From Tiliqua scincoides (taxonomy: Eukaryota > Chordata > Lepidosauria > Squamata > Scincidae), in NCBI RefSeq assembly GCF_035046505.1, contig NC_089821.1:97166632-97230631 (forward strand): a DNA stretch of 64,000 bases, given 5' to 3'. The notes beneath the pieces are model-generated. The model made no database searches, was not told where the DNA came from, and saw only the letters and a list, made by a program, of their open reading frames with translations. Position numbers and translations under genes: made by a program. Positions 22,373 through 32,059 of the stretch are shown here, one piece after another. Numbering within the stretch: the first letter of the stretch is position 1; every line of letters starts with the position of its first letter.

Positions 22373-23166
22373 GAGTGCAATCAGTCCTAAACTCCTACCG
22401 CCAGCCCTGTGTCAGCGCTGAGTGTTGCAAACATGCTGTAGGGATGCCCGCAACACTCAGCACTAGGTCAACGCTGGCACCGGCTCAGCACCAGTCTGCG
22501 CTGAGCCCAGTGCCAGCCAGATGCCCGCTGCACGCTACCCATAGCAAGGGAAAAGCTATGGGCAATAGAGAGGTTTGTCGGGGCAGGGTGGAGGTGTTTC
22601 AGGGTGGGGGAGGGTGGAGGGAGGGAGGGAGCAAGAATGGAGGAGCTTTGCTGCACCGTATCCTGAACTCCATCTCGGGCCTTCTGGCCCAACATGAGGA
22701 CTCTCAACTCTGCACCAGCAAAATAGATAGCACAGACTTGAGCCTTATCCAGGGGGTGGCTGCCCAGCGCATACAGGATGCTGTAGCAGCCATTTTGGCA
22801 CCGCTGCTCTTCTGGGTACCAGGCAGCTCAGGATTGGGCAGGAGGTCTGGTCTAGAGGGTAGAGCCTTCATTTGCCTGAAGATAACATCCACAAGGTCGC
22901 CAGTTTGAGGCCACCGGCACCATGCAACCTTGAAGCAGCTGACAAGCTGCTCTGAGCGTGGGAGGATGGAGGCCAGAATGTGAAACCAGATCAGAGTGAA
23001 ACACCTGGACTGTTGTCGTTCTTGAAAGATAGAACCTTCTTTCAATTGTAAAAATCCCTATGGGGATTTAATCAGCCTGCCTATGTAAACTACCTTGAAT
23101 AAAGTCTTGAATAAAGACCAAGAAAGGCGGTATATAAATACCTGTATTATTATTATTATTGGGCTG
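22373..23166. mobile_element. Long Harbinger-like MITE interrupted by a SINE
   Basis: The left end is about GAGTGCAATCAGTCCTAAACTCC, and the right end GGATTGGGC|TG is followed by TTA at 23167-23169. The two halves of the right terminal repeat are separated by the SINE at 22840-23157. Without the SINE the element is about 470 bp. The GC-rich interior includes a 179-codon frame (22369-22908) that runs through the MITE into the SINE, so it is not a gene. Confidence 0.75.
22840..23157 (+). mobile_element. tRNA-derived SINE, squamate type, full length
   Basis: The A box-like TGGTCTAGAGGGTAGAGCC and the B box-like GGTCGCCAGTTTGAGGCC lie about 40 bp apart in the head, giving a tRNA-type pol III promoter. 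The body includes GTGGGAGGATGGAGGCCAG and CCCTATGGGGATTTAAT, and it ends AAAGGCGGTATATAAATACC followed by an ATT repeat. The 7-bp ATTGGGC is duplicated on both sides (22833-22839 and 23158-23164), which fixes the ends and shows the SINE landed in the MITE terminus. Confidence 0.88.
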
Positions 23167-23455
23167 TTATTCAGTTATATTTAAAATGGATTTTCATATC
23201 GCACTAAGGGAGTGCAGAATCAGACACTCTATTGACAATATAACTCTAGCAAAAAGAGGCAACAAATAGAGAAATCCATCAGAAGAGACTTTGTAAGTAT
23301 ATTTTACTATCTGAAGCAACGCAACAAGTATTTATCATCTCAAAGATAGCTGGGTGAATACTAGTGTCCAAGCAATTTATTTTATTTTTTTATTTGTTTT
23401 TTTTAAAATTCTGCCTCATCTTACTGTTATAAAGCTCATAAACTAAGGAGTTAAC

Positions 23456-23866
23456 TGTTAGGAGGACTGGAGTGAGAACTGCCCTGAGTCCAGGAGAAGA
23501 ACTGAATAGTGTTATATGCAGAAACTAGCATGCCATGTACACCAGCTGGATATATAAGTTGGAGCTCAGGCTCCCGGAGTTCAGTTCCTGTCATTCAGTC
23601 AGCTTGGGATTCTGATGCTGTTTTTCTTGACATTCCCTGAAGGGGTTTGATCCAGGGTCCTGTTCTGCGAGAAAATAATGCGGGTAACTGTTTCAGAGAA
23701 ATCAGAGAGTTCGGGGTAAACTGTGATACTGTTTTCTGTGTCTGTGGCCTAGTAAACATTTATATTACTTTACCGCAACCTTGGTTTTGGTCTTCATTTC
23801 TCTCAGTGTCCCTTTTTGAATTCCTCAGTCCCAGGACAGTGTTCTTGTGCAACACTGCCAACAGGT
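23456..23866 (+). mobile_element. Probable solo LTR fossil (endogenous retrovirus-like)
   Basis: Starts TGTTAGGAGGACTGG, has a TATATAAG box at 23551-23558, a GGGTTTGATCCAGGG mid-section and a T/C-rich close with TCAGTCCCAGGACA. TG...CA ends and a single TATA box in about 400 bp suit an LTR. The right boundary is uncertain (candidates between about 23837 and 23866), and no coding region of the element lies beside it. It is a fossil, likely formed by LTR-LTR recombination. Confidence 0.5.
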
Positions 23867-23869
23867 TCT

Positions 23870-25369
23870 CAAGGCTGCTCACGAAGAAAAAAGAAGAATA
23901 AAAGAAATCACATAATTACTTAAATTTGCATTTTTACAAATTTGTATAATGATACAGTGCAGTGTCATCTGTCAGAATGCACACATCTGCATACATGCCA
24001 CCTCTTATATCTGTGCAACAGAATGTAAAGCAGCAGGAGATCCAGGGCTGACCTTTGGTCACCAAAGGCTTCTCTTGCAGAGTAATCTGAAACACAGACA
24101 ATACTTTCCTATAACCAGTGTCTGCTTCCTTGGTCTATCTGGGCAGGTATGGGAGAAAGGGGGAATTACCTTCTCCCTTTTCCTGCTTTTCCTCCCAAAT
24201 ATGCTAAACCTACAGATCTTTATAAGCCAACAAGCCACCTGGTGGGGAAGCTGAATGCTACAATTTGATTGGTAACACTTTAAAGTCTGGGTTGTGTGTA
24301 TGGTTATTTGAAATGTTTCTTTACAGAAATTAAATAATACTACCATTCCTCACAGCAGCTTTCTATTTTTTAAAAAATGGTAGATGAAATACATTGGAAG
24401 TGATACAGTGAAGTTTGTGGGTACTGAACAGATGGCACGGAGTGCCCATGTTATGGCCACCACCATCATAATACCAGCACCATTCCTACTGAAAATGGAT
24501 TGGGCATGGGTCTAGGACTGAGATCAAAAGCCAGCACCCTGGAAAGAGAAAACAATCAGCAGCATTTATAGGACTTCAAAGCATTCATTCACATAGGGAT
24601 TTGTATTCACTGAGCATATGTGGAGTTGGTCAAACCAAGAAAGTATTTTTTTTTTTAATCCAAAGGGCAAAGTGCCCTTAGCACACATAAAGTAAGTTCA
24701 TTTGTGTTCCTGTGTTGCTCTAGCTACCCAGAATGGCTCTGAAGGTGAGAGGGAGGGGCCACTCACATGGCACACTGAGATGCCTGTAAAACTTAGCACA
24801 GTGCCCCCCTCTGGGAAACCAACTGAATATGTTACTAAGCATTCTGCCTATGGCCTCTATTCTGGGTACTGGTAAATCATCTCCCAGTCACTAATCAAGC
24901 AGGCACACATGCAGTCTCACCCTTCAAAGTGGTGCCAGTTTCCTCTATGACCATCATATTAAGGATGAAGCTTCATTATACACATGGGTGGTATCAGGGG
25001 TAAGCCAGATCAGTCAGTGACTGAGGGCCAAGATGGCCAACCCAACTATCCTCACTACTTTCAAAAATAAAGAGTTGCATTTTGACATTAGATTTTCATA
25101 AGTATACGCAGGTCCCTGTCACATCCAGAGTTACAAAATGCAATTCTAGATTTTTGGAAGGGCCCAGGGAACAATCCTGATTGACTTCCGGGAGAGGGAA
25201 AAGAAAGTGCTATTTGGCCAGCCGGGGCCTGGTGGGAAGTGTGGGGAGGCCTGCCTGCCGCTACATCCCACCGTTTATTGCTACATCCCACCCATCCTAT
25301 AATTGCCTTGCCCAGCTCCAGGTGAAGCGAGGGAAGTTCCAAATGGTGGCACTAAAAGCAGTTCAATCG
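23870..25369. other. Mostly non-coding DNA, one weak repeat
   Basis: A stretch of about 65 bp at 24731-24795 (GAATGGCTCTGAAGG, GAGAGGGAGGGGCCACT) resembles 5313-5378, so it is an interspersed repeat of unknown kind. Nothing else recognised. Confidence 0.4.
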
Positions 25370-25535
25370 TGGAAACACCACAAAGCAGTGCTTCAAAGCA
25401 GTCCACCTGCAGCAAGGACAGATGCTCAGCTGAAATGGACAGGAGGGAGAAGCCCAGCAGGGAGCCTTTGCAAAAGGAAGGGTGCGTCAGCAAGCCTCAT
25501 CTCTGGCCAACCCTACAGACCGCAAGGACAGCTTG
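25370..25535 (-). repeat. 5S rDNA-type spacer fragment (no 5S)
   Basis: Shares AGTGCTTCAAAGCAGTCCAC, CAGCAAGGACAGATGCTCAGC, GGACAGGAGGGAGAAGCCC and GTCAGCAAGCCTC with the spacers at 14008-14580 (reverse complement), 31085-31172 and 35545-35615. It continues GACCGCAAGGACAGCTTG, the next segment toward the 5S gene, then stops. Confidence 0.75.
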
Positions 25536-25780
25536 TTCACGGCCGACAGCACCAGCCTAGCGCCAGTGGAACACCGGTGCTCCGCCACTTAGCAGTCACC
25601 CAAACCCTAGGGCAGTGGAGAGGTAGGTGGGGGCATGGGGGGGGCGTGCTGGGGGAGGGAGCAAGGAGGGAGGGAGGTGGGACAGGTGGAGCTCAGCGCC
25701 ACCAGATCCTGAGTCTCTGTGTCGGGTCCGCCATCTGACACAGAGGCTCTTGATTCTACAGCGACCCAAGTGTTGCTGTA
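25536..25780. mobile_element. Fragment of a long Harbinger-like MITE
   Basis: Homologous in order to 22430-22720: CAGCACCAG, CGCCAGTGGAACACC, a GGGAGGGAGCAAGGAGGG purine stretch, GATCCTGAGTCTC and CAGAGGCTCTTGATTC. No terminus is preserved. Confidence 0.5.
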
Positions 25781-25899
25781 AAGCCGGAGCTCAAAGTAGG
25801 GAAGTTAAAATTTTTCCTTACCCACATCCCCTCCTTCTGGCGCACACACATAAAGTAACGTGTGGCACAGAAATGGTGTTTAAAGTTTAGCCAAATATG

Positions 25900-26213
25900 G
25901 ACATGGGTGTGGTTGAGAGAAATGTAGCAAAACTGTCTGTTTTGTGTGTGTATGATAATGGTGCTAAAGAGTAACCAATGAGCATGGTATAACCAGGAAG
26001 TTACTAGGCAGAAGTCAAGTTACTAAGCAGAAGACAGCTAAGTCATGAGACTACAGCTATGCTGGAGTATATACGTATAAGCCAGCTAATGCCATTGTTC
26101 GGGGCCACACCCTGAGTAGCTTTGCTAGGTGTTGGTGCACTCGCACCTTCAGGTAATGCTTCAGGTAATGCGTCAGGTTACTCGCACCTTCAGGTAATGC
26201 TTTCAGGTAACAG
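25900..26213. other. Unclassified segment with a short tandem repeat
   Basis: CAGGTAATGC recurs three to four times between 26149 and 26213, alternating with CTCGCACCTT. The preceding 200 bp has a CCAAT word and AGTATATACG, and could be a worn LTR, but I cannot support that call. Confidence 0.35.
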
Positions 26214-26392
26214 CTGCAGAATCAAGTAGCCCCATTGCAGGGCTACGTGCCTTACCCCGCCGGGGGAAGGGGATGAAAGTTCCCTTCCCCTGAGGAGCCA
26301 CTGGCGGATGCCTGGTTGTGCTCAGGGTGCAGCGGCCGCCATTTTTGGCTCCACGGCAGCCCTGAGCTCTGGGCAGCTCAGGATTGGACTGT
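26211..26392. mobile_element. Harbinger-like MITE, right half
   Basis: The right end is CAGCTCAGGATTGGACTG, followed by TGA. The interior AATCAAGTAGCCCCATTG, GAAAGTTCCCTTCCCCTGAGG and GCCGCCATTTTTGGC is shared with 33791-33955. It ends exactly where the 5S-unit sequence begins. Confidence 0.65.
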
Positions 26393-26416
26393 GAAACCAC
26401 AAAGGCAGAAAGGCCA
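26393..26416 (-). repeat. 5S unit, sequence just 3' of the 5S gene
   Basis: CCACAAAGGCAGAAAGGCC is the reverse complement of the sequence following 5S at 14703-14725. Confidence 0.7.
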
Positions 26417-26536
26417 AAAGCCTACAGCACCTGGTTTTCCCTGGTGGTCTCCCATCCAATGTACTAACCAGGCCTGACCCTGCTTAGCTTCCAAGATCAC
26501 AGAAGATCTGGAACGTTCAGGCCAGTATGGCTGCAG
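26417..26536 (-). pseudogene. 5S rRNA pseudogene, type II
   Basis: Minus-strand 5S with intact-looking internal promoter: box A AAGCTAAGCAGGGTCAGG and box C region TGGATGGGAGACCACC. Type II marks are present: AGATCTTCTGTGATCTTGG and an extra A in GTTAGTACATTGG. A CTTTT run follows the 3' end. The GGCCAGTATGGCTGCAGG 5' end is shared with 35108-35227 and 37009-37129. Transcription is possible in principle, but the 5' half deviates from functional 5S. Confidence 0.9.
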
Positions 26537-26800
26537 GTAGTCAACTGCCTGCTTTGCTGTCCTACATTTTGCACATGCCCACGCTACATGGAAAACAGGC
26601 TTTGTATCACACCTGTAAACATCCCTCTTTTCCACACCCGTCACCACAGGCATCCTCCACTCCACACAAAACACACACCCACACCTCCAACCCACTGGTC
26701 TGCCCCAAAGGGCTTCTTCTGCCTCCTTTGATCTGCATTTCAGTTTGCCCAGGGGACGACAGGCACACACAATGCCCACCAACAAAGCTTCCTGACCTCT
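26537..26800 (-). repeat. 5S rDNA-type spacer upstream of the 5S copy
   Basis: Nearly the same sequence as 35228-35455, with a few differences seen. It contains TTTGCACATGCCCACGCT, CATGGAAAACAGGC and CCACTGGTCTGCCCC. Homology to the other spacers fades after about 26800. Confidence 0.85.
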
Positions 26801-26829
26801 TCCTCTCCACCCATCTTCCATGATGTGGG

Positions 26830-27600
26830 TTGGCCACGTAGCATAGTGGGTGTTGGCCACTCCTGATGTAGAGTCTTGGAGCGAAAGCAAACCAGGAGAT
26901 TCAATGTTACTCCTCTAACTAAGCAGAGGGGCACCTTTCAAAGTACTCACTACAGCACAATATATTTTCTAATGTCTATTTCCTTGACACGTTTTGTTAG
27001 ATTGGGAGCGTACTTATAACTTTTGCTACATAAACCACTTTTTGCTACATAAGCCAACTAGGATAGATTTTGTAATAACGCATACAAACATAAATCAATA
27101 CTCAGGAACACCTTTGTTGAAAAGCAGCATATACATATTCTTGATGATGGCAGTGGTTGTGTTAGCACCCAACAGTGGCTTCCATTTTACTCTGGTCATG
27201 TGGGCAGAGGGCTGGGAAGAAAGGCTACATCACCTCTTTCCCCTTGCCTTCACCAGAAGAGAAGTTTGTGAATACTGGAGCACAGTGTTAGAGAGGTCTA
27301 GCTGCCACTGGAAGGGGTTGTAGGCCTCGGTAATGTGGGCTTCCCAGGCCCAGAACCATTCAATGGATGGTTCAAATGACTGAACAGCTACTATAGCTTT
27401 TCTATGGCTGGAAATCAGCTGTCATATCATCACAGCACTGTGAGTGTCTGGTCTCTCTTGGCAATAGGGCCTATCTTGGGCAAAACCAGATGGAGTCCCT
27501 GGATGGCTCGTTACTGCAGCCAGGAGTCAATAAAACAACTTTCCAGTAAGGCTGTTGGAAGGCAGAAGACTCTGCATATTTAAGCAATGAACTTGCCACA
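26830..27600. other. Non-coding DNA, no recognised feature
   Basis: No recognised family or exon. Confidence 0.4.
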
Positions 27601-27609
27601 AGTGGAAAT

Positions 27610-28440
27610 GAACAAATCCCGAGCACCCCATTAAAGAGGTGGTCGGAGTTTGTTTGGCCTGGCCGGGACACGAGAGTCCAGTCCCTCCCCCAAAGGGGAG
27701 GTGAAGGGGGCGGGGTCTGGCAGCCACGGCGGACCTTTAAAAGGGGACCAGACCCAGCCCTCTTCCTCCTTGTGCACGTGGGTACCGTGGGAATACCTGC
27801 CCGCCCGCCCTAGAGGCAGTCTGAGTTTAACTGGTCGCCGTTTGGGGCTGGGTAGGAATTTTTTGCTGCCTGCCAAGATTGGCCAAAGGGCAGGCAGTTT
27901 TTTCGCCTACCCCAGACTGTTATGGGCCAGGGGGTTACACCCCCCCTGTTTGCAAGCTGCCATTGGTCACTTTAGGAGGGCAGGTGGTGCGGGTTAGGAG
28001 GCGTGAATGGGACTTTGGCATGCACCTTCAGGTAGCATAGGCAGGGCAGAACCCTATTTCAGTCCTCAGGGGCTTGGCGGCACGAGGACGTAGACGGGGC
28101 CCTGGGCCGGGACTGCGGGGCACACCTCAGAGGCTCAGCAGCTCGAGGTGGCACAGTCTGCGGTCCGGCTGCCTTCCCCTTAAGGGATAGACATGAATGA
28201 GACGCGCCGTCCCAGTAGCGGGGCGCGACTTGGAGTCGGGTGCATGCCCACCTGGGGGCAGAGGTTTCTGGTACCGCCCAGAGGTCCCTCCCCGCACCAC
28301 AGGGGCTTTTGCTGCCTCGGATGCTGCAGGTCTCAGCCTCTGCTTCTCTTGGTAACATGAAATAAAGTTGCCCTTTCTCCCATATCTGTTGTCTCGAGTG
28401 TTCATTGGACAGTGTGGAAACAAAGGGCTATTGTTAAACA
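27610..28440 (+). mobile_element. Probable solo LTR fossil, GC-rich; alternatively a promoter island
   Basis: A GC- and CpG-richer block than its surroundings. It has a TTTAAAAG box at 27736-27743 preceded by GC-box-like GGGGGCGGGG, and an AATAAA signal at 28361-28366 followed by TTGTCTCGAGTGTTC. One promoter and one polyadenylation signal in about 800 bp, with no frame between them, fits an LTR of a Gypsy- or retrovirus-like element. The ends and target duplication are not resolved. A CpG-island promoter of a non-coding RNA is the main alternative. Confidence 0.42.
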
Positions 28441-28826
28441 AAGAAAAAAATTAAAATACTGACTATAAAATTTCAAATTTTAAGTTGACTATTTTACTCC
28501 ATTCTTCAATCATTTTTAAGAGTTGGCTCGAGTTATTTATCCCTTATTCTAAACTATTGCCTATATACCAAAACACTGATAACTTTCCAAATTAGGGTCA
28601 ATTTTCTGATAACTTCTACAAACATAAATCAATAGTCAGAAATCTAAACTTCAGATGATAGGTTATCCAAACTACCTTTCCTAATGGTAATGAAGGGAGG
28701 GATGGCTAATAGATTAGTTACAAAGCACATTGCTCTTTATGCATAAGTTCCTAAATTCAGTTCCTGGCATTTCTGATTAACATGCATTTTGACAAGGCAG
28801 TGGAACGCAATCATGCAGAGGGCTAA
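28441..28826. other. Non-coding DNA, no recognised feature
   Basis: AT-rich and unremarkable. Confidence 0.4.
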
Positions 28827-29006
28827 GGGCCCAATCCTATCCAACTTTCCAGCACCGGTGCAGCCACAATGCAGCCCCCCAGGTAATGGAACAAATGTTC
28901 CCATAACTTGAGGAGGCCACTGTGACTACCTCCCCACCACAGGATGCAGTGCATGCCCCGTGGGCACGGCTGCACCAGCACTGGAAAACTGGATAGGATT
29001 GGGCCC
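28827..29006. mobile_element. Harbinger-like MITE, foldback class, best-preserved copy (180 bp)
   Basis: Perfect TAA duplication at 28824-28826 and 29007-29009. The terminal repeats begin GGGCCCAATCCTATCCA and end TGGATAGGATTGGGCCC, exact inverse copies over the outer 17 bp, continuing through CAGCACCGGTGCAGCC and GGCTGCACCAGCACTGG. The interior has ATGGAACAAATGTTCCC and the GAGGAGGCC motif. Confidence 0.92.
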
Positions 29007-29009
29007 TAA

Positions 29010-29330
29010 ATTAATCTCCTGGGGCAGGGAGTTCCAATGATTGGATGACACAAATGAGAAGGTCTGGTCTTGTGTTCCCACCAAACAAGTGAACAAAACT
29101 GGGAGAGAGCCACTCTACCTGACTCATCCAACTAGGTTTCTGTAATGCATGCCATACAAGCCAGCTCACCCAGGATCAAATCTTGAATTGCTGTGGTCAT
29201 TCCATTGAGCAATCGATCACTGAGAAGCTTCTGATTCAGGAGATTCCTGCCATGACAACCAGAACTCAATGGATAAAAGTGGGGAGGACTGGAACGTGGA
29301 ATAGCCTATTCTACTACAGCAGGACTATCC
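29010..29330. mobile_element. Possible worn retroelement fragment
   Basis: GGGGCAGGGAGTTCCAATGA resembles a phrase common in squamate retroposon fragments (compare AACTGGGAGGGTGTTCCATAG at 44075). The remainder is unclassified. Confidence 0.25.
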
Positions 29331-30754
29331 AGGATACATAACCATTTGCCCTGGGACTGTAAAGCATACATTTGTCAGCACATTCAAAGCCGGCTGTCTC
29401 TCAAACGCTGGCAGCGGCCACAGCTAATCGATATGCATATTCTCCAGCAAAACTGCACAGTACATCTGTTCTGTGAAAAAACATACATTCCGCCTGTAGT
29501 ACAATCACTGTAATTAAAAATTAACATGCATTAATTGTTAGAGCTGATGTAAACAGCTGATGTTCCACTTAGGCTTGTCTTCTGTACATATCATTAGGCA
29601 AAGCCAAATATTGTTTAAAGCCATGGTTACAAAAAGAGTAAAAAGAAAAAGAGAGAAAATGAATTCCAACAACTTGCAAAAGTGGGGTGTGCAGAACGGC
29701 ACAACTGAAGCAAAATGAAAACTTATCATTGAAAAGGAGGAGAAACAAATAACTTTTACAATGCAGCATTTCTAACCTTGGTGGTAGCTGAGAAACCAAA
29801 GTACAGTATGTGACCCTTAAGGATTTAAGCCCCCCAGATGTACCTGTACAATTCCCATTCATGCCATAGGAGTGATATCTCCAAACATGCTGTCAGGGTT
29901 TTCTGTTTGTTTTTTGTTGTTGTTTTAATGTAATTCTTATTTAAATGTCATATTAAAAATTTTGTTTTCATTTTTTCTAAAACAGCAAAACACCACCACT
30001 CTACTTTGTCCTGCATATTTGAGAATTACTCCTTCAGATCACAGTGGCAAAGTTAGAGACTGCCTGGGGGATGTCAGCTGCTTGTACCCCCAGGCACTCC
30101 TCTGCTCCAAGTTGTAGTTCTGGGCGCCTACTCTGTTGATCTCACACTCCTGTTGGAAATCAAGTGCAGTTTAAGGAGTCTATGCAGAGCCCTGTAAGAG
30201 TGTCTTATGCAGAAGTGAAACCACCCTTCTCTTGATAATGGTATATTTGCTAAACATTTGTGCCTGGAGGGGCAGGGAGCAGGGGAGAATAAATCGTGCT
30301 GCGTGACATTTATTACTTTTGCGAGGCTATGAAGCACATTCAAACTTCTGCGCAGAGGCTACACTAGGCAATAGTCATTATGTTTCTGAGGAAGGGGAAG
30401 CACAAATAAACAGATCCTGACCGAATACAAGTTACTCATATGTCTCTTATAAGCCTAACAAGAATTCTAAAAGCAATTGACAAATACATTTATATTTCAT
30501 AAAAGAAAAGAAAAGCAACTAAAGACCAGATCATTTAATGTTAAATGGAACATAAACCTCTATAAAGACTGGAAAGAATTACTAAAGGCATGAAGAAAAA
30601 CTGCAGATAGGCCAGAGACATGCTTCCTTCCCCACCCCTGCCATCTGATTCTGAATGGATCCAATTTAAACAGATTAATTTGGGCAACATCTGCCAGATG
30701 CTTGGTATTCATCTGATTTTAAACCTGACCTTTTTGACGAGGCCCTAGATGCTC
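29331..30754. other. Non-coding DNA, no recognised feature
   Basis: AT-rich, no recognised repeat or exon. The overlapping minus-strand frames at 29538-29862 have no family resemblance. Confidence 0.4.
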
Positions 30755-31455
30755 AGCTTGCCTGCTACGTTGCCCTACACCTTGCACATGCCCATGCTGC
30801 ATGGAAAACAGGCTTTACACCACTCCTGCAAACATCCCTCCCTTTCAGACCCACCATCACAGATAGCCTCTACTCCCAGGCCTACATCTGACGCCTACCC
30901 CTGAAGGGCTCCTCCTCCAACCTGTATTTTGATCTTCCCAGGGGAGGACTGGCACACAAAATGCCTAGCAACAAAGTTTCCTCATCTCTTTCTCTCCACC
31001 TATCCTTGAGGGGTCCGCTCTCCAGGGGGTACCCTTGAGCTGACACCCCCCCCCCCAAAACTGGTTCCTCCAGGTCCACCTACAGCAAGGACCGATACTC
31101 AGCTGGGGCAGACAGGAGGGAGCCGCCCAGCAGAGAACCTCTGCCAAAAGAAAGGTGTATCAGCAAGCCTCTGCATATGCCCGATCTCATCTGATCTTGG
31201 AAGCTAAGCAGGGTCAGGCCTGGTTAGTACTTGGATGGGAGACCGCCTGGGAATACCAGGTGCTGTAGGCTTATACCATAGTCTTTCGAGACTGAAGGTT
31301 GCCAACCAGCTCTGGCCCTTGCTCTCCTGCTGCGGGTTGGCTGGCTGGGCTGAGAAGCAGAGTCGGAGGTGGGGCCTGGAAAGCAGGGCCCAGTCCATTG
31401 GGGACTGCTGCAGCAGAGGGAGAGGGCCAGAGGCCAAAAAGACAGGGAGGCCAAA
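30755..31455 (-). repeat. Complete 5S rDNA-type spacer, split by a SINE
   Basis: Read on the plus strand it runs from TGCCTGCTACGTTGCCC (the part next to a type II 5S elsewhere), through ACCGATACTCAGCTGGGG and GTATCAGCAAGCCTC, to GACTGCTGCAGCAGAGGG and AGGCCAAAAACC beside the type I 5S at 31456. The 5S-Sauria SINE at 31173-31308 interrupts it. Without the SINE it is about 565 bp, matching the 573 bp of 14008-14580. Confidence 0.82.
31173..31308 (+). mobile_element. 5S-Sauria SINE
   Basis: The 5S-derived head (31173-31271) begins GCATATGCCCGATCTCATC and keeps box A AAGCTAAGCAGGGTC and TGGATGGGAGACCGCC. It is the least diverged 5S sequence in the window. It joins directly to the Sauria tail TATACCATAGTC...GAAGGTTGCCAACCA, the 3' part recognised by a Bov-B-type LINE. 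The flanks AGCCTCT and AGCTCTG may be a worn duplication. The element lies in the opposite orientation to the 5S unit it entered. Confidence 0.9.
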
Positions 31456-31574
31456 AACCTACAGCATCTGGTCTTCCCCAGTTTTCTCCCATCCAAATAC
31501 TAAACAGGCTTAACCCTGCTTAGTTTCAGAGATCAGATGAGATGGGGGTGCATTCAGGGTAGTATGACTACAGA
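31456..31574 (-). pseudogene. 5S rRNA pseudogene, type I
   Basis: Full-length minus-strand 5S, from CTGTAGTCATACTACCC to GCTGTAGGTTTTT. It lacks the extra base of type II and has a decayed box A (AAACTAAGCAGGGTTAAG), so it is probably silent. It completes the unit whose spacer is 30755-31455. Confidence 0.88.
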
Positions 31575-31643
31575 TCCTATTGCACTTCCAAAAATAAGCA
31601 ATACACTGAGTCAAAGTGGTCTGGTGGTCTAGTGCCAGATTTA

Positions 31644-32056
31644 CAGGCTAATCCTATTGGCCATTTATGACAGCAGTTCCATTGATCCTCTGGCGTTAAT
31701 GGCCCTGCGATGGTGCAAATACTGCACTCAATGTGGCCACTGGTACAAATGACTAGCAGCAACAAGTGCACATCAGAACCGCCTGGATGCTCTGCCGGCC
31801 CAGGTAAGGTAAGGCAGAGGGGGCTGTTTGAGGTAGGTTTGGGGCAGGGAAACTGCTCCCTTTCTTTCTTCAGTTTTATGCCAACAAAATAGCGGGTATG
31901 GGCCAGAGGAGACCCATAGGTGATCTGGGAGGTAAATAAAAATGTTACACCTCTTACTGGATGTCTAATTCCCCCCCCCCCCCCAGCATAGCATGCAGTG
32001 TGTACTTTGTCAGCACAGCTATGTGCTATGGAGTGACAATGACTAAGATTGGACTG
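31644..32056. mobile_element. Long Harbinger-like MITE, 413 bp
   Basis: TTA at 31641-31643 and 32057-32059. Ends are CAGGCTAATCCTATTGGCC and CTAAGATTGGACTG. The interior has a CCCAGGTAAGGTAAGG segment, a 13-base C run near 31972-31984 and GCATGCAGTGTGTAC, the counterpart of the GGATGCAG block in other copies. Confidence 0.75.
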
Positions 32057-32059
32057 TTA

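Noticed and set aside
22369-22908. 179-codon plus-strand frame
   Set aside because: It crosses from a GC-rich MITE into a SINE inserted later, so it cannot be an ancestral gene.
25900-26213. LTR
   Set aside because: TATA-like and CCAAT words are present, but no ends or polyadenylation signal could be supported.
26149-26213. CRISPR-like array
   Set aside because: The CAGGTAATGC repeats are short and irregular with no unique spacers, in vertebrate DNA.
31972-31984. C-run as a functional G-quadruplex
   Set aside because: A single homopolymer run without the four-tract pattern, and homopolymer lengths are also prone to sequencing error.
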